64,000 bases of DNA from JAHJQQ01 sp964458835 (GTDB taxonomy: Bacteria > Pseudomonadota > Gammaproteobacteria > Thiohalobacterales > Thiohalobacteraceae), in assembly GCA_964458835.1 (NCBI GenBank), contig CAYWKV010000002.1, forward strand, positions 7,709 through 71,708, written 5' to 3'. The first letter of the stretch is position 1. Each line of letters starts with the position of its first letter. Position numbers and translations under genes: made by a program. The notes under the pieces are model-generated. The model saw only the letters and a program-made list of their open reading frames with translations. It made no database searches and was not told the DNA's origin. This document shows, piece after piece, positions 26,081 through 34,125 of this stretch.

Positions 26081-26140
26081 AGTCCGAACCCGGACTGCAC
26101 CCGGCCGGCACAGGCCGGAGTTCGCTGCGGTTACCCCCAC

Positions 26141-26602
26141 CTACGATGTACGATCCCGTTCCCCGCCGACCTGCAGCCAGAAGGTCACCGGGCCGTCATT
26201 GGTGAGGCTCACCTGCATATCCGCGCCGAAGCGGCCCGTGGCGACGTCGGGGTGGCGGGCACGGGCGCGCCCGGCGAGATGGTCGAACAACCGCTCCCCC
26301 TCCTCCGGCGCAGCGGCGGGGGTGAAGCTCGGACGCATGCCCTTGCGCGTGTCGGCGGGCAGGGTGAACTGCGGCACCAGCAGCAGGCCGCCACCGACGT
26401 CGCTCACACTGAGATTCATTCTGCCGCCGGCATCGGGAAACACGCGGTAGCCGAGCAGGCGCTCCAGCAGCCGATCGGCCTGGGACTCGCCGTCGCCGCG
26501 CTCGACCCCGATCAGCACCAGCAGGCCGCGGCCGATGCGGCCGACGGTCTCGCCCGCGACGACGACGCGTGCCTCGGTCACGCGCTGCAGCAGCCCGATC
26601 AT
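26141..26602 (-). CDS. dtd: D-aminoacyl-tRNA deacylase
   Basis: DTD (153 residues) removes D-amino acids and glycine mischarged onto tRNA. The N-terminal MIGLLQRVTEARVVVAGE, the VPQFTLPADTRKGMRPSF segment (about 79-96) and the C-terminal NDGPVTFWL (about 136-144, the family's NxGPVT cross-subunit motif) identify it. The last position before VPQFTL is LLL rather than the commoner ALLVVSQFTL form, a normal variation. The start at the MIGLLQRV methionine matches the family. Another repeat element lies just upstream. Confidence 0.95.
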   Translation of the reverse strand: MIGLLQRVTEARVVVAGETVGRIGRGLLVLIGVERGDGESQADRLLERLLGYRVFPDAGGRMNLSVSDVGGGLLLVPQFTLPADTRKGMRPSFTPAAAPEEGERLFDHLAGRARARHPDVATGRFGADMQVSLTNDGPVTFWLQVGGERDRTS

Positions 26603-26618
26603 CCCAAGAAACTCACGG

Positions 26619-26756
26619 CAGCCATGGAGGCACACGGAACACCCTGAAATAACATAGCGTCGCGATGCCCCGGCTCAGTGCCTCGCGGGTGCGTCGTGCT
26701 GTTGCGTGAAGCATGGGATCTTGTCCGTGTTCTTCCGTGTGCTTCCGTGGCCAACG
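26619..26756. repeat. CCACGGAA-type palindromic element, copy 3
   Basis: This longer copy runs from GGCAGCCATGGAGGCACACGG to GTGCTTCCGTGGCC. Its right half (GTGAAGCATGGGATCTTGTCC, then GTGTTCTTCCGTGTGC) is nearly identical to the copy at 54841-54964, and its middle shares AGCGTCGCGA. This shows that a whole element, not only its ends, is repeated. Confidence 0.75.
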
Positions 26757-26768
26757 CAGGTTTTGGAA

Positions 26769-27719
26769 TCATGCCAGCCGGTCGGCGAAGGCGTCGGTGG
26801 CGCGCACCAGCGCGTCGACGATACCGGGCTCGGTGGCGGAATGCCCGGCATCAGGAATGACTTCCAGCCGCGCCTGGGGCCAGACCTCGTGCAGTGCGAA
26901 GGCCTGCTCGACCGGGCACACGACGTCGTAGCGGCCGTGCACGATGACGCCGGGGATGTCCTCGAGGCGGTGTGCGTCGCGCAGTATCTGATCCGGGCGC
27001 AGGAAGCTGCCGCGCATGAAGTAATGGCATTCGATGCGCGCCAGGCTCAGCGCCGTGAACGGATTGCCGAAGTGGTCGATCACCGACTGGCGCGGCAGCA
27101 GCGTCGCTGTGCGCCCCTCCCACAGTGACCAGGCCTTGGCCGCAGCCATGCGCGTCACCTCGTCGCTGCCGGTCAGGCGCGCGTGATAGGCCTCCACCAT
27201 CCGGTCGCGCTCGCCGGGTGGAATGGGCGCGAGGTAGTCCTGCCAATAGTCGGGAAACAGAAAGGAGGCGCCCTCCTGATAGAACCAGCGGATATCGCGC
27301 GGCCGGCAGAGAAAGATGCCGCGCAGCACCAGGCCGAGCACGCGCCCCGGGTGGGTCTCGGCATAGATCAGGCCGAGCGTCGAACCCCAGGAACCACCGA
27401 ACACCAGCCAGCGCTCGATGCCCAGGTGCGCGCGGATGCGCTCGATGTCGGCGACCAGGTCCTGGGTGGTGTTGCCCTCCAGTGCGGCGTGCGGCGTGGA
27501 CTGCCCGCAGCCACGCTGATCGAACAGCACGATGCGGTAGCGCGCCGGATCGAAGAAGCGCCGCTGGAAGGGCTCGCAGCCGGCACCCGGGCCGCCGTGC
27601 AGGAACACCACGGGGATGCCCGCCGGATTGCCGCTCTCTTCGACGTACAGCTGATGCCCGCCGTCGACCACCAGGGTGTGACGGACATAGGGCTGGATAT
27701 CGGGATAAAAACCCTGCAT
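26769..27719 (-). CDS. pip: Proline iminopeptidase
   Basis: The 316-residue alpha/beta hydrolase matches the S33 family proline iminopeptidases, which cleave N-terminal proline from peptides. The oxyanion loop HGGPGAGCEP (about 41-50), DQRGCGQSTPH (about 67-77), the nucleophile elbow GGSWGSTLGL (about 108-117, Ser111) and the late acid and His (GRYDVVCP, DAGHSA) form a full triad. The lid domain contains RGIFLCRPRDIRWFYQEGA. No signal peptide is present, so it is cytoplasmic. It is divergent from whatever is transcribed towards the terminator at 27988-28018. Confidence 0.95.
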   Translation of the reverse strand: MQGFYPDIQPYVRHTLVVDGGHQLYVEESGNPAGIPVVFLHGGPGAGCEPFQRRFFDPARYRIVLFDQRGCGQSTPHAALEGNTTQDLVADIERIRAHLGIERWLVFGGSWGSTLGLIYAETHPGRVLGLVLRGIFLCRPRDIRWFYQEGASFLFPDYWQDYLAPIPPGERDRMVEAYHARLTGSDEVTRMAAAKAWSLWEGRTATLLPRQSVIDHFGNPFTALSLARIECHYFMRGSFLRPDQILRDAHRLEDIPGVIVHGRYDVVCPVEQAFALHEVWPQARLEVIPDAGHSATEPGIVDALVRATDAFADRLA

Positions 27720-27859
27720 GCGGATGACCTCGTCTGCGTGATGGCGGATGGGCGTTACGGGAAATTCCTACAGGGCAGTTCTCGCCGCGCCGACAGCGGT
27801 CCACCCCGGACAGTGCCATGATCGGCCGTGCTCCCAGCGAGCCTGGCGACCGCCGGGCA

Positions 27860-28018
27860 CCTGGAGTCTAGGGACATTCGGCGCCCGGGAAAAGCGTGGT
27901 CTTTGCGGGGAGAGAGGACGGCGCCATTGAACGGGCGCGCTTCACGGACGGAATTGAGATCGCCTTCCAGCCTCGTTCAGGGATCGGCCCGGTGAACTGC
28001 ACCGGGTTTCTTTTTTTT
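27860..28018 (+). ncRNA. Candidate small RNA ending at an orphan terminator
   Basis: A textbook + strand terminator (27988-28018) has no + strand protein gene in front of it. The nearest upstream gene, pip, is divergent. The 359-base gap 27720-28078 shows no convincing start codon with ribosome binding site, and frames through it have no family resemblance. Several GGA triplets in GC-rich context (for example GGGGAGAGAGGACGGC and CACGGACGG) recall RsmA/CsrA-binding RNAs, but this is weak. The 5' end is my guess, and no good promoter was seen. Confidence 0.3.
27988..28018 (+). terminator. Strong intrinsic terminator, plus strand
   Basis: A perfect 7-bp stem CCCGGTG/CACCGGG with the loop AACTG is followed by TTTCTTTTTTTT. 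It lies between pip and the DsrE2-like gene and points out of a region without annotated + strand genes. Confidence 0.85.
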
Positions 28019-28025
28019 GGGGCGC

Positions 28026-28052
28026 AAAAAAACAGGGCCCTCGCGGGCCCCG
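28026..28052 (-). terminator. Intrinsic terminator of the DsrE2-like gene
   Basis: On the minus strand GGGGCCC-GCGA-GGGCCC is followed by TGTTTTTTTG. It begins about 26 bases after the DsrE2-like stop codon and faces the plus-strand terminator at 27988-28018. Confidence 0.85.
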
Positions 28053-28078
28053 TTTCCTCATCGTCCAGGCTGAGACGA

Positions 28079-28681
28079 TCAGATGAACAGACAGACGTCC
28101 GCTTCACGGCCCATGGGCAGGAAGTAGGTCGCGCCGACGTAGTCGACACCGCCGATGAACTCGTCGTGGCTGAAGCCGAACACGTCCACGGTCATCTGGC
28201 AGGCGTACATCTTGACGTCGGCCTCGATGCACAGCTCGCGCAGTTCCTCGACGGTCGCGACGCCCTTGTTCTTGAAGGTCTTCTTCATCAGGCCGGTGGC
28301 GACCTTCTCGAAGCCGGGGATGCCGGCCATGATCAGGTTCGGCATCGGCCAGGTGATGCCCTGAAACCACTTCGGACCGAACGGCATCTTCATCGGCATG
28401 GCCGGGTTGCCCAGCGGGCTGACCTCGGAGGGGATCTCCTTCTTCAGCAGCAGCAGGCCGTAGAAGGTGAAGAAGATGCTGGCTTCCCAGCCCAGCGCCG
28501 CGGCGGTGGAGGCCAGGATGAAGGGCGGGTAGGCCCAGTCCAGCGTGCCCTTGGTGGCGATGATGGCCATCTTCGGGGTCTTGCTGGCCTCGATCTCGGC
28601 CAGTTTGCTCGGCAGCAATTCGTCCAGCTTCTGGTTGAGCCATGCGTCCAGCTGGCCGTTCTGCATTGCGTCTGTAGACAT
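28079..28681 (-). CDS. DsrE2-like sulfur carrier family protein
   Basis: The 200-residue protein belongs to the DsrE/DsrF/DrsH group, in its longer DsrE2-like form. After an acidic N-terminal helix region comes the alternating core (MAIIATKGTLDWAYPPFILAS, in part; ASIFFTFYGLLLLKK), a segment of prolines and methionines, and the conserved cysteine in KMYACQMTVDVFG (about 172-184). That cysteine is the persulfide-carrying residue in relatives. DsrE2 genes are usually near rhodanese and tusA genes in sulfur oxidisers. Here a rhodanese gene is upstream on the same strand, and no tusA is between them. GGAGGAGG precedes the ATG. A hydrophobic segment suggests membrane association. Confidence 0.88.
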   Translation of the reverse strand: MSTDAMQNGQLDAWLNQKLDELLPSKLAEIEASKTPKMAIIATKGTLDWAYPPFILASTAAALGWEASIFFTFYGLLLLKKEIPSEVSPLGNPAMPMKMPFGPKWFQGITWPMPNLIMAGIPGFEKVATGLMKKTFKNKGVATVEELRELCIEADVKMYACQMTVDVFGFSHDEFIGGVDYVGATYFLPMGREADVCLFI

Positions 28682-28938
28682 TTCTGTCCTCCTCCTAGCC
28701 GCGTTGTTTGAGTTCGGGCGCGTACAATCGCCTCCGCCACACCGGAGAAGCAACTGCCGAGTCCTTATGGGTAATGATCAGTCGATCAGCCTTCTGCGAT
28801 TAATTTATTTGGTGCGCCTGCCGTGCCGACAGGCGCCCTGCGAATGCCGGCGAATCGTCTCGTGAAGGTCATGCCCCGGCGCGACGCGCCGGACCTGCAA
28901 TATATTCCGCCCAACCCGAGCGAGTCAACGCAGGGCGG

Positions 28939-29373
28939 CTAGCACTGCTCCCAGGGCAGGCCGCGGAAGCGCCAGCCGCCCGTGCTGCTGCGGTGATGAT
29001 GGGCATCGAGATCCCCCTCGAACCCCTCGGTGACGTTGTAGACCTCCTGGAAGCCGCTTTTCGCCAGCAGCTTGCCGGCCTCGAGCGAGCGCTTGCCGCT
29101 GCGGCAGATGAGGATGACGGGGGCACAGTCGACGGCGCCGTCGGCGGCGCACACGCCGCCCAGCAGGAGCTGGCGCACCTGGGTCACGAAGTGCGGATTG
29201 ACCTGCCAGTCGGGCTCGTCGATCCAGGGCACATGGATGGCCCCGACCGGGTGGCCGACGAACAGATATTCCATGTTCGAGCGCACGTCGACCAGCAGCG
29301 CGCGCGGATTCCGCTGCAGGTAGTCCCAGGCCTCCTGCGGCGAAATGCCGCGCACTTCGGTACCTTCGGCCAT
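28939..29373 (-). CDS. Rhodanese-like sulfurtransferase domain protein
   Basis: A single rhodanese domain fills this 144-residue protein: PQEAWDYLQRNPRALLVDVRSNMEY at the start, VGAIHVPW, and the active-site loop CRSGKRSL (about 93-100) with the catalytic cysteine. The C-terminal tail has GFEGDLDAHHHRSSTGGW, often seen in single-domain rhodaneses near DsrE2 or TusA. The ATG at 29373 has GAAGGGG at a suitable distance. In-frame starts at 29379 and 29388 are less well spaced. It is divergent from ttcA and upstream of the DsrE2-like gene, 257 bases away, so the two probably cooperate in handling persulfide sulfur. Confidence 0.9.
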   Translation of the reverse strand: MAEGTEVRGISPQEAWDYLQRNPRALLVDVRSNMEYLFVGHPVGAIHVPWIDEPDWQVNPHFVTQVRQLLLGGVCAADGAVDCAPVILICRSGKRSLEAGKLLAKSGFQEVYNVTEGFEGDLDAHHHRSSTGGWRFRGLPWEQC

Positions 29374-29471
29374 AACCATCCCCTTCACCGTCGCGACTCA
29401 GTATAGTGGCGCTTTTGCGGGCCGCAGCCCCGACGGCATCATCCGGCCCGCCCGACGAACCGGTGGAGACC

Positions 29472-30314
29472 ATGCGCGACAGCCCATCCATCAGACCGCC
29501 CAAGGCGCTGCTGCGGCCCGTCGGCCGCGCCATCGCCGACTACGCCATGATCCGCCCGGGAGACCGCATCCTGCTCGGCCTGTCCGGGGGCAAGGATTCG
29601 CTGTCCCTGCTGCATATCCTGCGCCACCTGCAGCGGCACGCACCGGTGCGTTTCGAGATCGGCGCCATCACCGTGGACCCGCTGGTGGACGGCTTCGACC
29701 CCTCCGTCCTGCAGCCCTACCTGGCCGCGCTGGGCGTGCCCTACCATTATTTGCGCGAGCCCATCATGGAGCGCGCCCAGACCCACATGCAGAAGGACTC
29801 CTATTGCAGCTGGTGCGCGCGCATGAAGCGCGGCGTCATGTACACCAGCGCCCGCGCCCACGGCTACAACGTCCTCGCGCTGGGCCAGCACCTGGACGAC
29901 CTGGCGGAGAGCTTCCTCATGTCCGCCTTCCACGGCGGGCGCCTGCAGACCATGAAGGCCCATTACCTGAACGACGCCGGCGACCTGCGCATCATCCGCC
30001 CGCTGGTCTATGTCCGGGAGCGGCAGTTGCGCGCGTTCGCCGAATCGGCCGCGCTGCCCGTGATCCGCGACAACTGCCCGGCCTGCTTCCGCATGCCCAC
30101 CCAGCGCGCGCACATGAAGCGGCTGCTGTCCCAAGAAGAATCCCACAATCATCGGCTTTTTCAGGCATTACTCGCGACGATGCGCCCACTCATGAACCAA
30201 AATAGCGCCGATACCATAAAACAACTGACAGAGCGCCACCGATCCGGGGCGACTACGCCGACCGATGCAGAGATTCTCGCCGAAAAAGGCCATTTATCGG
30301 CAACACCCCGATGA
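29472..30314 (+). CDS. ttcA: TtcA-like tRNA 2-thiolation PP-loop protein
   Basis: The 280-residue protein is a PP-loop ATPase of the TtcA group, which makes 2-thiocytidine at position 32 of some tRNAs with an Fe-S cluster. The PP-loop is LSGGKDSLSLLH (about 36-47). A CSWCARMKRGVMY segment (about 114-126) matches the first cysteine pair of TtcA. The second cysteine motif reads CPACFRMPT instead of the usual C-x-x-C-G of enteric TtcA. GGTGGAG precedes the ATG; an upstream ATG at 29406 is possible. The C-terminal 60 residues are less conserved. A sulfur-related role agrees with its divergent rhodanese neighbour. Confidence 0.85.
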   Translation: MRDSPSIRPPKALLRPVGRAIADYAMIRPGDRILLGLSGGKDSLSLLHILRHLQRHAPVRFEIGAITVDPLVDGFDPSVLQPYLAALGVPYHYLREPIMERAQTHMQKDSYCSWCARMKRGVMYTSARAHGYNVLALGQHLDDLAESFLMSAFHGGRLQTMKAHYLNDAGDLRIIRPLVYVRERQLRAFAESAALPVIRDNCPACFRMPTQRAHMKRLLSQEESHNHRLFQALLATMRPLMNQNSADTIKQLTERHRSGATTPTDAEILAEKGHLSATPR

Positions 30315-30404
30315 GTCAGGGTATTTTTATGAAATTGTGGGACTGCCCATGAGATCAATCGCAACGGTTGTGGTGTTAGTGGTTTTATACACCCAATCTG
30401 GCAC

Positions 30405-31295
30405 ATGCCGCGGCCCATGCGTGCCTGCCTGATCACCGCCCTGCTGCGCGGCCTGGCGACCCTGCCGCTCGGCTGGAACCGCCGTCTCGCCTCGGCCGTC
30501 GGCTGGCTGCTGACCGTCCTGCCCAACGCCCTGCGCCGCCACAGCGCCGCCAACATCCGACTGTGCCTGCCGGAGCTCGACGCCCCCGCGCAACGGCGAT
30601 TGCTGAACCGCTCCATCGTGGAAACCTGCCGGACCGCCTTCGAAGCCGGCCCCCTCTGGCTGTGGCCGGAGGCGCGCATCCGGCCGCTGATGGGCGAGGC
30701 GCTCGATGTGGAACCCGTCGATGCCGCCGTGCGTGCCGGCCGTGGCGTGATCCTGGCGACGCCCCATCTGGGCAGCTGGGAGATGGCCGGCCATTTCTGT
30801 GCCCTGCGCTGGGGCATCACCAATCTCTACCGCCCCCCGCGCATACCCGAGCTGGACACCCTGATCCGCCGCGGCCGGGAGCGCCTCGGGGCCCGCATGG
30901 CGGCCACCGACGCCCGGGGCATCCGCCGGCTCTATCAGGCGCTCGCGGCCGGCGCGGTGATCGGCATCCTCCCCGACCAGGACCCCGGCGACGACGGCGG
31001 CGTGTTCGCGCCCTTCTTCGGGGTGCCGGCGAACAGCATGGTGCTGCTCGGGCGGCTGGCGCGGAAGACCGGCGCGGCGGTGTTCTTCGGCTTCTGCGAG
31101 CGCCTGCCCGGGACCCAGGGCTACCGCTTTCACTTCCTGCCGGCCCCGGACGGGATCGCCGACCCCGATCCGGCCGTCGCCGCGGCCGCCATGAACCGCG
31201 GTGTCGAGGCCTGCGTGCGCCGCTGTCCGGAACAGTATCAGTGGAGCTACCGCCGCTTCCGCACCCGGCCGTCCGGCGCGGCGAAGATCTATTGA
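30405..31295 (+). CDS. Lysophospholipid / lipid A lauroyl acyltransferase family protein
   Basis: This 296-residue protein belongs to the HtrB/LpxL family of acyltransferases, which add secondary acyl chains to lipid A at the inner membrane. The catalytic HX4E motif is HLGSWE (about 125-130). Other landmarks are the arginine-bearing LYRPPR (about 145-150), the GILPDQDPGDDGGVFAPFFG block, and QYQWSYRRFRTRP near the end. The N-terminus has a weak hydrophobic stretch. The first methionine (MPRPMRACL) is used. A second one four codons on is possible. Its nearest relatives cannot be told apart between LpxL and LpxM. Confidence 0.88.
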   Translation: MPRPMRACLITALLRGLATLPLGWNRRLASAVGWLLTVLPNALRRHSAANIRLCLPELDAPAQRRLLNRSIVETCRTAFEAGPLWLWPEARIRPLMGEALDVEPVDAAVRAGRGVILATPHLGSWEMAGHFCALRWGITNLYRPPRIPELDTLIRRGRERLGARMAATDARGIRRLYQALAAGAVIGILPDQDPGDDGGVFAPFFGVPANSMVLLGRLARKTGAAVFFGFCERLPGTQGYRFHFLPAPDGIADPDPAVAAAAMNRGVEACVRRCPEQYQWSYRRFRTRPSGAAKIY

Positions 31296-31351
31296 GAGCG
31301 CGGGGAGAAAAAGGGCGCTGCCCCAAATGGCACTTACTTATAACCGATTGA

Positions 31352-31428
31352 CGCCTGTAGGAGCGGCCTCTGGCCGCGAGCGGCATGGAGCCCGCCCCGT
31401 TCGCGGCCAGAGGCCGCTCCTACAGGCG
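31352..31428. repeat. GTAGGAGC palindromic element, perfect copy
   Basis: Two perfect 28-base arms, 31352-31379 starting CGCCTGTAGGAGCGGCC and 31401-31428 ending CCGCTCCTACAGGCG, surround a 21-base spacer. The ends match the GTAGGAGC family known as a REP type in Pseudomonas and relatives. With the next repeat it fills the 346-base gap 31296-31641, where no gene is seen. Confidence 0.85.
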
Positions 31429-31480
31429 CCATGTCAAACGGTTTGCTAAAGATCAATAAGCCGATACCTTGAAAAAATGA

Positions 31481-31595
31481 CCACGGAACCCACGGAAAGC
31501 ATACATTGCGCAAACCCGGCGTTATCTCGCTGCGGTCGGGCTGCCGGATTTTCATAATGAGTCTTTTTCCGCGTTGCTCCGTGGATTCCGTGGCC
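31481..31595. repeat. CCACGGAA-type palindromic element, copy 4
   Basis: The ends CCACGGAACCCACGGAAAGC and TCCGTGGATTCCGTGGCC are reverse complements with minor differences. The interior is diverged from the other copies. Confidence 0.65.
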
Positions 31596-31641
31596 AAGAA
31601 GGATCAAGTAAGTACCTTTCGGCTCTGACCCGAATCCCGGC

Positions 31642-31959
31642 CTATCCCGCCTTCTGCAGTCGCTTGAGGAAGACCCGCATCTCTTTGGCCGCCTGCTTGT
31701 CGCCCTTGCGTTCGGCCACCTCGATGCCGGTCGCGTAGGCCTCCTGGGCGGCCGCGCCGTCGCCGGCCTCCGTCAGCGCCTTGCCCAGCATCTTCCAGGC
31801 CGCCGAGTAGTCGTGATCGTGCTGCACGGCACGCTGCAGGTGCAGTGCCGCGGCCCGGGCGTCGCCGGCCTTCAGGTATTCGGTGCCGAGGCTGTAGCGC
31901 AGCAGGGCGTTGTCCTGCCCGCCTGCCAGCATCTTTTCGAAATTGTCTATGAGGCTCAT
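31642..31959 (-). CDS. Small tetratricopeptide repeat protein
   Basis: The 105-residue protein contains two to three TPR helices: NALLRYSLGTEYLKAGDARAAALHLQRAV, seen here as RYSLGTEYLKAGD and AAALHLQRAVQHD, then YSAAWKMLGKALTEAGD and AAQEAYATGIEVAERKGD. The end LKRLQKAG is basic. Such short TPR proteins usually act as adaptors. The start ATG is 32 bases after the end of the methyltransferase gene. No partner is evident. Confidence 0.8.
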   Translation of the reverse strand: MSLIDNFEKMLAGGQDNALLRYSLGTEYLKAGDARAAALHLQRAVQHDHDYSAAWKMLGKALTEAGDGAAAQEAYATGIEVAERKGDKQAAKEMRVFLKRLQKAG

Positions 31960-31991
31960 GAGACTGTCCCGATGGTGTCGATGCGGCACGC

Positions 31992-32567
31992 TCAGATGCG
32001 TGCGCCGATGAACTGCACCTCGCCGCGCAGGCCGCGCGCGGGGTCGCCCGCTACGCCGTCCTCGCGGTACAAGTGGACGCGCAGCTGCGCGAACAGGCGC
32101 AGGAGTTCGCCCGTCTCCAGCCGGTAGACCGGATTGCGCGGCCCACGATCGCCCACGCGCTCCGGGCCGAAGGTCTGGTAGAACAGCAACCCGCCCGGCT
32201 GCAACGCCGTCACGATCGCCGGGGCGATCCGGCGGTCGAGGAAATAGCCTACCGTGATCGCATCGTAGCATGCCGGCGGCGGCGGCTCCGCCACCACGTC
32301 GCGCACCTGTGTCGCGACGGCCAGGCCCTCCCGCGCGGCCGCCGCGGCCAGCTGGCCGATGGCCACGGCCGACAGATCCCAGGCATCCACCGCCAGCCCG
32401 GCGCGTGCCAGCAGCAGCGCGTTGCCGCCGCGGCCGCAGGCCAGATCCAGCGCGCGGCCCTGCGACGGCAGCAGGTGGACGTAATCGCGCAGCACGGCGG
32501 CCGGCGACGGGAGCGCATCCGGCGCATCGCGGTAGCGCTGATCCCAGCCGGCGCGCTCGTCGGACAC
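31992..32567 (-). CDS. SAM-dependent methyltransferase
   Basis: This 191-residue protein has a class I methyltransferase fold: the motif I glycine loop LDLACGRGGNALLLA (about 38-52), the acidic residue of motif II in VDAWDLSAVAIGQL, and the motif IV region YDAITVGYFLDR, followed by ALQPGGLLFYQTFGPE. The N-terminal DERAGWDQRYRDAPDALPSP resembles TehB/thiopurine-type and rhodanese-linked methyltransferases. A GTG start at 32567 is chosen because it begins the WDQRY region and overlaps the TrkH stop only slightly (gene end at 32573). The substrate is unknown. Confidence 0.82.
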   Translation of the reverse strand: MSDERAGWDQRYRDAPDALPSPAAVLRDYVHLLPSQGRALDLACGRGGNALLLARAGLAVDAWDLSAVAIGQLAAAAAREGLAVATQVRDVVAEPPPPACYDAITVGYFLDRRIAPAIVTALQPGGLLFYQTFGPERVGDRGPRNPVYRLETGELLRLFAQLRVHLYREDGVAGDPARGLRGEVQFIGARI

Positions 32568-32572
32568 CGCCG

Positions 32573-34024
32573 TCAGCGCCGCCAGAACGCCGGTGACAAC
32601 AGCACCAGCACGGTGAAGATCTCGAGTCGCCCGAGCAGCATGGCGATGCACAGGACCCACTTGGCGATGGCGTTGATGTCACCGTAGTGGGCGGACACGT
32701 TGCCCAGGCCCGGACCCAGGTTGTTCATGCAGGCGGCCACGGCGGAGAACGCCGTGACCTGATCGAGCCCCGTGGCCATCAGGATCAGCAGCATGATGCC
32801 GAAGGCCGCGATATAGGCAGCGAAGAAGCCCCACACCGCATCCACCACCCGGTCCGGCAGTGGTTTGCGGTTGATCTTGATCGGAATCTGCGCATTGGGA
32901 TGCACCAGGCGGGTGATCTCACGGCCGACCTGCTTGATGAGCAGCAGGAAGCGGATCACCTTGATGCCGCCGCCGGTGGAGGTGGCGCAGGCGCCGATAA
33001 AGCTGGTGAACAACAGCAGCACGGGCAGGAAGCCCGGCCACGCATGATACTGGGCCGTGGTGAAGCCGGTGGTCGTGCCGATGGAAACGGCCTGGAACAG
33101 GCCGTGATGCAGGGCGCTATCCCAGCTCGAGAAGGTGCCGGTGATGGCCAGATAGACCACGGTGACGCCGGCGGTCAACGCGAGGATGGTGAGATAGGCC
33201 CGCACCTCCGAGTCCTGCGCATAGGGCCGGAGGCTGGCGCTGCGCCAGGCGGTGAAATGCAGCGCGAAGTTGATGCCGGCGAGCAGCATGAATACCACGG
33301 CGATCATCTCGACGGCGGTGCTCTGGAAATACCCCATGCTGAGATCGTGCGTCGAAAAACCGCCGATGGCCACGGTCGCGAAGCTGTGCGCGACGGCGTC
33401 GAACGGGTCCATGCCGGCGATCCAGAAGGCGGCCGCGCACGCCGCCGTCAGCCCCAGATAAATGTACCAGAGGGCCTTGGCGGTTTCCGTAATGCGCGGC
33501 GTGAGCTTGGTGTCCTTCATCGGGCCCGGCGTCTCGGCACGGTACAACTGCATGCCGCCGATGCCCAGCATGGGCAGCACGGCGACCGCCAGCACGATGA
33601 TGCCCATGCCGCCCAGCCATTGGAGCTCCTGGCGGTAAAACAGGACCGACCTGGGCAGGTCGTCCAGGCCGGTGAGAACCGTCGCGCCGGTCGTCGACAG
33701 GCCGGAGATGGATTCGAACACCGCGTCGGTGATCGACATGTCGGGCCGCTCGGCCAGCGCCAACGGCACCGCACCGGCCAGGCCCAGCACCAGCCAGAAC
33801 ATCACCACCACCACGAAGCCGTCGCGCAGCCGCAGCTCACGGCGCCGGTCGCGCACCGGCCACCAGCACACGAATCCGACCGCCAGGACCAGCACGAAAC
33901 CATAGACGAACGGCAACAGGGCGCCGTCGCCGTACCACAGCGCCACGCCCACGGGCGGAAGCAGGGTGGTGCTGAAGATCATCAGCAACAGACCGAGGAT
34001 GCGCTGGATGGATACGAGCTGCAT
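32573..34024 (-). CDS. trkH: Trk potassium uptake protein, membrane subunit
   Basis: TrkH (483 residues) is the ion-conducting subunit of the Trk potassium uptake system. It has the four-fold repeated pore architecture: GLSTTGATVLTGLDDL (first pore region), SFATVAIGGFSTHD, SIGTTTGFTTAQY and a fourth around ACMNNLGPGLGN, each with a glycine selectivity residue. About ten membrane helices are visible. It follows trkA by about 100 bases and works with TrkA, which gates the channel by nucleotide binding. Confidence 0.97.
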   Translation of the reverse strand: MQLVSIQRILGLLLMIFSTTLLPPVGVALWYGDGALLPFVYGFVLVLAVGFVCWWPVRDRRRELRLRDGFVVVVMFWLVLGLAGAVPLALAERPDMSITDAVFESISGLSTTGATVLTGLDDLPRSVLFYRQELQWLGGMGIIVLAVAVLPMLGIGGMQLYRAETPGPMKDTKLTPRITETAKALWYIYLGLTAACAAAFWIAGMDPFDAVAHSFATVAIGGFSTHDLSMGYFQSTAVEMIAVVFMLLAGINFALHFTAWRSASLRPYAQDSEVRAYLTILALTAGVTVVYLAITGTFSSWDSALHHGLFQAVSIGTTTGFTTAQYHAWPGFLPVLLLFTSFIGACATSTGGGIKVIRFLLLIKQVGREITRLVHPNAQIPIKINRKPLPDRVVDAVWGFFAAYIAAFGIMLLILMATGLDQVTAFSAVAACMNNLGPGLGNVSAHYGDINAIAKWVLCIAMLLGRLEIFTVLVLLSPAFWRR

Positions 34025-34125
34025 GGCCGTTCAGTGGTCCGGTGAAAGGCGGCGAGCAGGCCGGCCGCCCCTCACGAGCGCAGCCATTTCCCGCATGTCG
34101 GGCCGCCGGCCTCCCGGATCCGTCA

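Noticed and set aside
28775..28788. TGATCAGTCGATCA as an FNR box upstream of the DsrE2-like gene
   Set aside because: The half-sites are TGATC/GATCA with a four-base centre, not TTGAT-N4-ATCAA. It remains only an unexplained perfect palindrome.
28700..28935. A missing tusA between the DsrE2-like gene and the rhodanese gene
   Set aside because: I read both strands and saw no CPxP-containing small frame; the gap is non-coding.
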